This document shows, piece after piece, positions 62,684 through 64,000 of a DNA stretch of 64,000 nt. Source of the DNA: Hexactinellida sp. DTS-2022. Lineage: Eukaryota; Porifera; Hexactinellida. Every line of letters starts with the position of its first letter. The stretch's first letter is position 1. The notes under the pieces were generated by a model. That model did no database searches. It had not been told where the DNA came from and saw only the letters and a list, made by a program, of their open reading frames with translations. The DNA lies in the NCBI GenBank assembly GCA_028753945.1, contig JAPNXP010000001.1, forward strand, positions 16,668,501 through 16,732,500. Direction: 5' to 3'. A program made the translations under genes and the position numbers.

Positions 62684-64000
62684 TCACCATAAATTAATTT
62701 TCTGAAGATAATCACCAACAGCCGACCAAACTCCTTCTTTCGTTTCTTTCTCTTCCTTGATTTTTTGCTTATATTTCTCAAATGGATCAAAGCCTTGTTT
62801 TGCGACTTCTTCTAGGCTGTCTACCTTCTCTTTAACTGCGTTTAAGTGATTTACCCTATCTTGCCATCCAGGTTCTGCTGTTGATTTCTCAGATTCAATA
62901 AGGATACGAATATATTCTCCTGTTGAGAGTGGATTTGGCTTTAGAGCGATTTCATTCAGCTTGTTAATACTTTTTCGTAGAATTTCTGTGATTCCTAATA
63001 TCTTTATTTGTACTGCCTCGAACTCATCCACCATCTCCTCAATAATATCATTAGCAGATTTAACTTTACCACTGGCATCAAGGTATCGTTTCTTTAGATC
63101 CTCAGAGGTTTTGGTGACATTTTTTCGCTCTGTAGTGAAGTAGTATCTCATGTTCTCGTGTAGATCCCAATTACATCTTCCATTGCATACAGTGCATTTG
63201 CATTACTCTGACCACCTCCATCCATTGCTGCACATCCGTACTTTTGTCCATCATCTGGAATTCCACACGGATGATGACAAGTGGAGTTACATGTCAAACA
63301 GTTCGTTACGTATGTACCCGGGTTGAGGTCATGCTTAACGATAGAATCTTCATCAACAGTATACGTGAAATCCTTGTTTCTAGCAAGATCTGCTTTATGT
63401 TGTTGTACAACTTCTACCTCTTTCTTTAGTTGTTCCAATTTGTTCAGCCCCAGCTTGATCTCAGATTGAAGACCTTCTATTTGTGTTTCAATTCGTTCTC
63501 TTTCTTCTAGAACTGATTTTGTTTGTGTTAGGGATTTAGATTTGATTGTGGCGAAATGTTCAAAAAACTTCTCAAAGCTTCTCATGCCCATTTTCCAGAA
63601 CATTGTAGCGAACTCATCCTCTGCTGTGTTATCATCGAAAATGACTGAATTGTTGAATTTGAAGAATTCCTGGTATGGCATGTGAGCTTCATTTATTCCA
63701 TTCAAGACTTGCGGCACTTTTCCATCCGCGAATGTTAACAATAGGTAAATGTTTTCACCAATGTCTTTGCCGAAGAGAGACAGTATTTTGATCGAAAATG
63801 TATTTCTGTGTAAAGGTAAGTCGTGGAAGTGAAGATTGTGCTACGAATCCCACTGCGTCAATATGGTCTATTCCATCTTTCCCTGGAACTGTGAAAAATT
63901 TATGAATCTGTTTTGTGATCTCTGTATCTCTCTCGATTCCCCTAGTATCTCCAAAACCTGGTGTGTCGATTATCGTTAGCGTGTAAGGAACTTTGAATCC
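62684..64000 (-). pseudogene. AIG1/septin-like GTPase paralogue 3, two frameshifts, runs off right edge
   Basis: The minus strand encodes the same protein as 38320-40653 from just after the P-loop region to the C-terminus (stop at 62684). The DTPGFGD block is present near 63960-63940. Compared with the 38-kb copy there is one extra T near 63786 (TATTTTGATCG against TATTTGATCG) and one missing T near 63198 (CATTTGC against CATTTTGC). Each shifts the frame, splitting the gene into 64000-63790, 63741-63148 and 63151-62684. Everything else is highly conserved, so the lesions are recent or are base-calling errors in T runs. The P-loop lies beyond the window. In the 38.3-kb paralogue this region contains coiled coil and Cys/His cluster, and both are recognisable here. 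Confidence 0.85.

Overview
The window looks like nuclear DNA of an AT-rich invertebrate. It holds spliced genes with GT/AG junctions, a TFIIE subunit, Rab-like GTPases, a death-fold/NACHT receptor, LINE and Ty3 remnants, and dozens of short terminal-inverted-repeat elements. NACHT receptors with death-fold N-termini and clusters of membrane-anchored AIG1/septin-like GTPases fit a sponge or another early-branching animal. The species assignment is inference only.

Layout. 1-2191 (minus) is the 5' part of an intronless NLR-type receptor running off the left edge. 2.2-11.3 kb is gene-poor and transposon-rich: a Ty3 RT scrap, four elements with CAGGGCC termini and 5-bp target duplications, and a 1.27-kb foldback element inserted into a LINE with a 9-bp duplication. 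11.3-14.2 kb holds an MFS sugar-transporter-like gene and a two-exon LRAT-domain gene, both minus. 15.5-20.5 kb is a tandem duplication of a degenerate Rab gene, in which each copy serves as the empty site for a transposon in the other. 21.0-21.9 kb is a GC-rich intronless WD40 gene. 23.3-28.2 kb has an inverted duplication of a 115-codon gene. 28.6-33.0 kb is TFIIE-beta, split by a 3.7-kb intron that carries two head-to-tail Helitron-like elements.

From 35.7 kb to the right edge there is a cluster of two repeating gene types: polytopic membrane proteins (35.7, 42.7 and 59.3 kb) and large GTPases with an N-terminal membrane anchor, a P-loop G domain, a coiled coil and a Cys/His cluster (38.3, 52.9 and 62.7 kb, plus a truncated relic at 45.6 kb). 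Nothing in the sequence gives their function. The interleaving and the sequence diversity outside the G domain resemble innate-immune or recognition clusters.

At 57.8 kb there is a complete hammerhead self-cleaving ribozyme motif in a GC-rich island. The strongest leads are this ribozyme, the GTPase/membrane-protein cluster, the Helitron-like family built around GCGAAGC mini-hairpins with a compensatory stem change, and the reciprocal empty sites at the Rab duplication.
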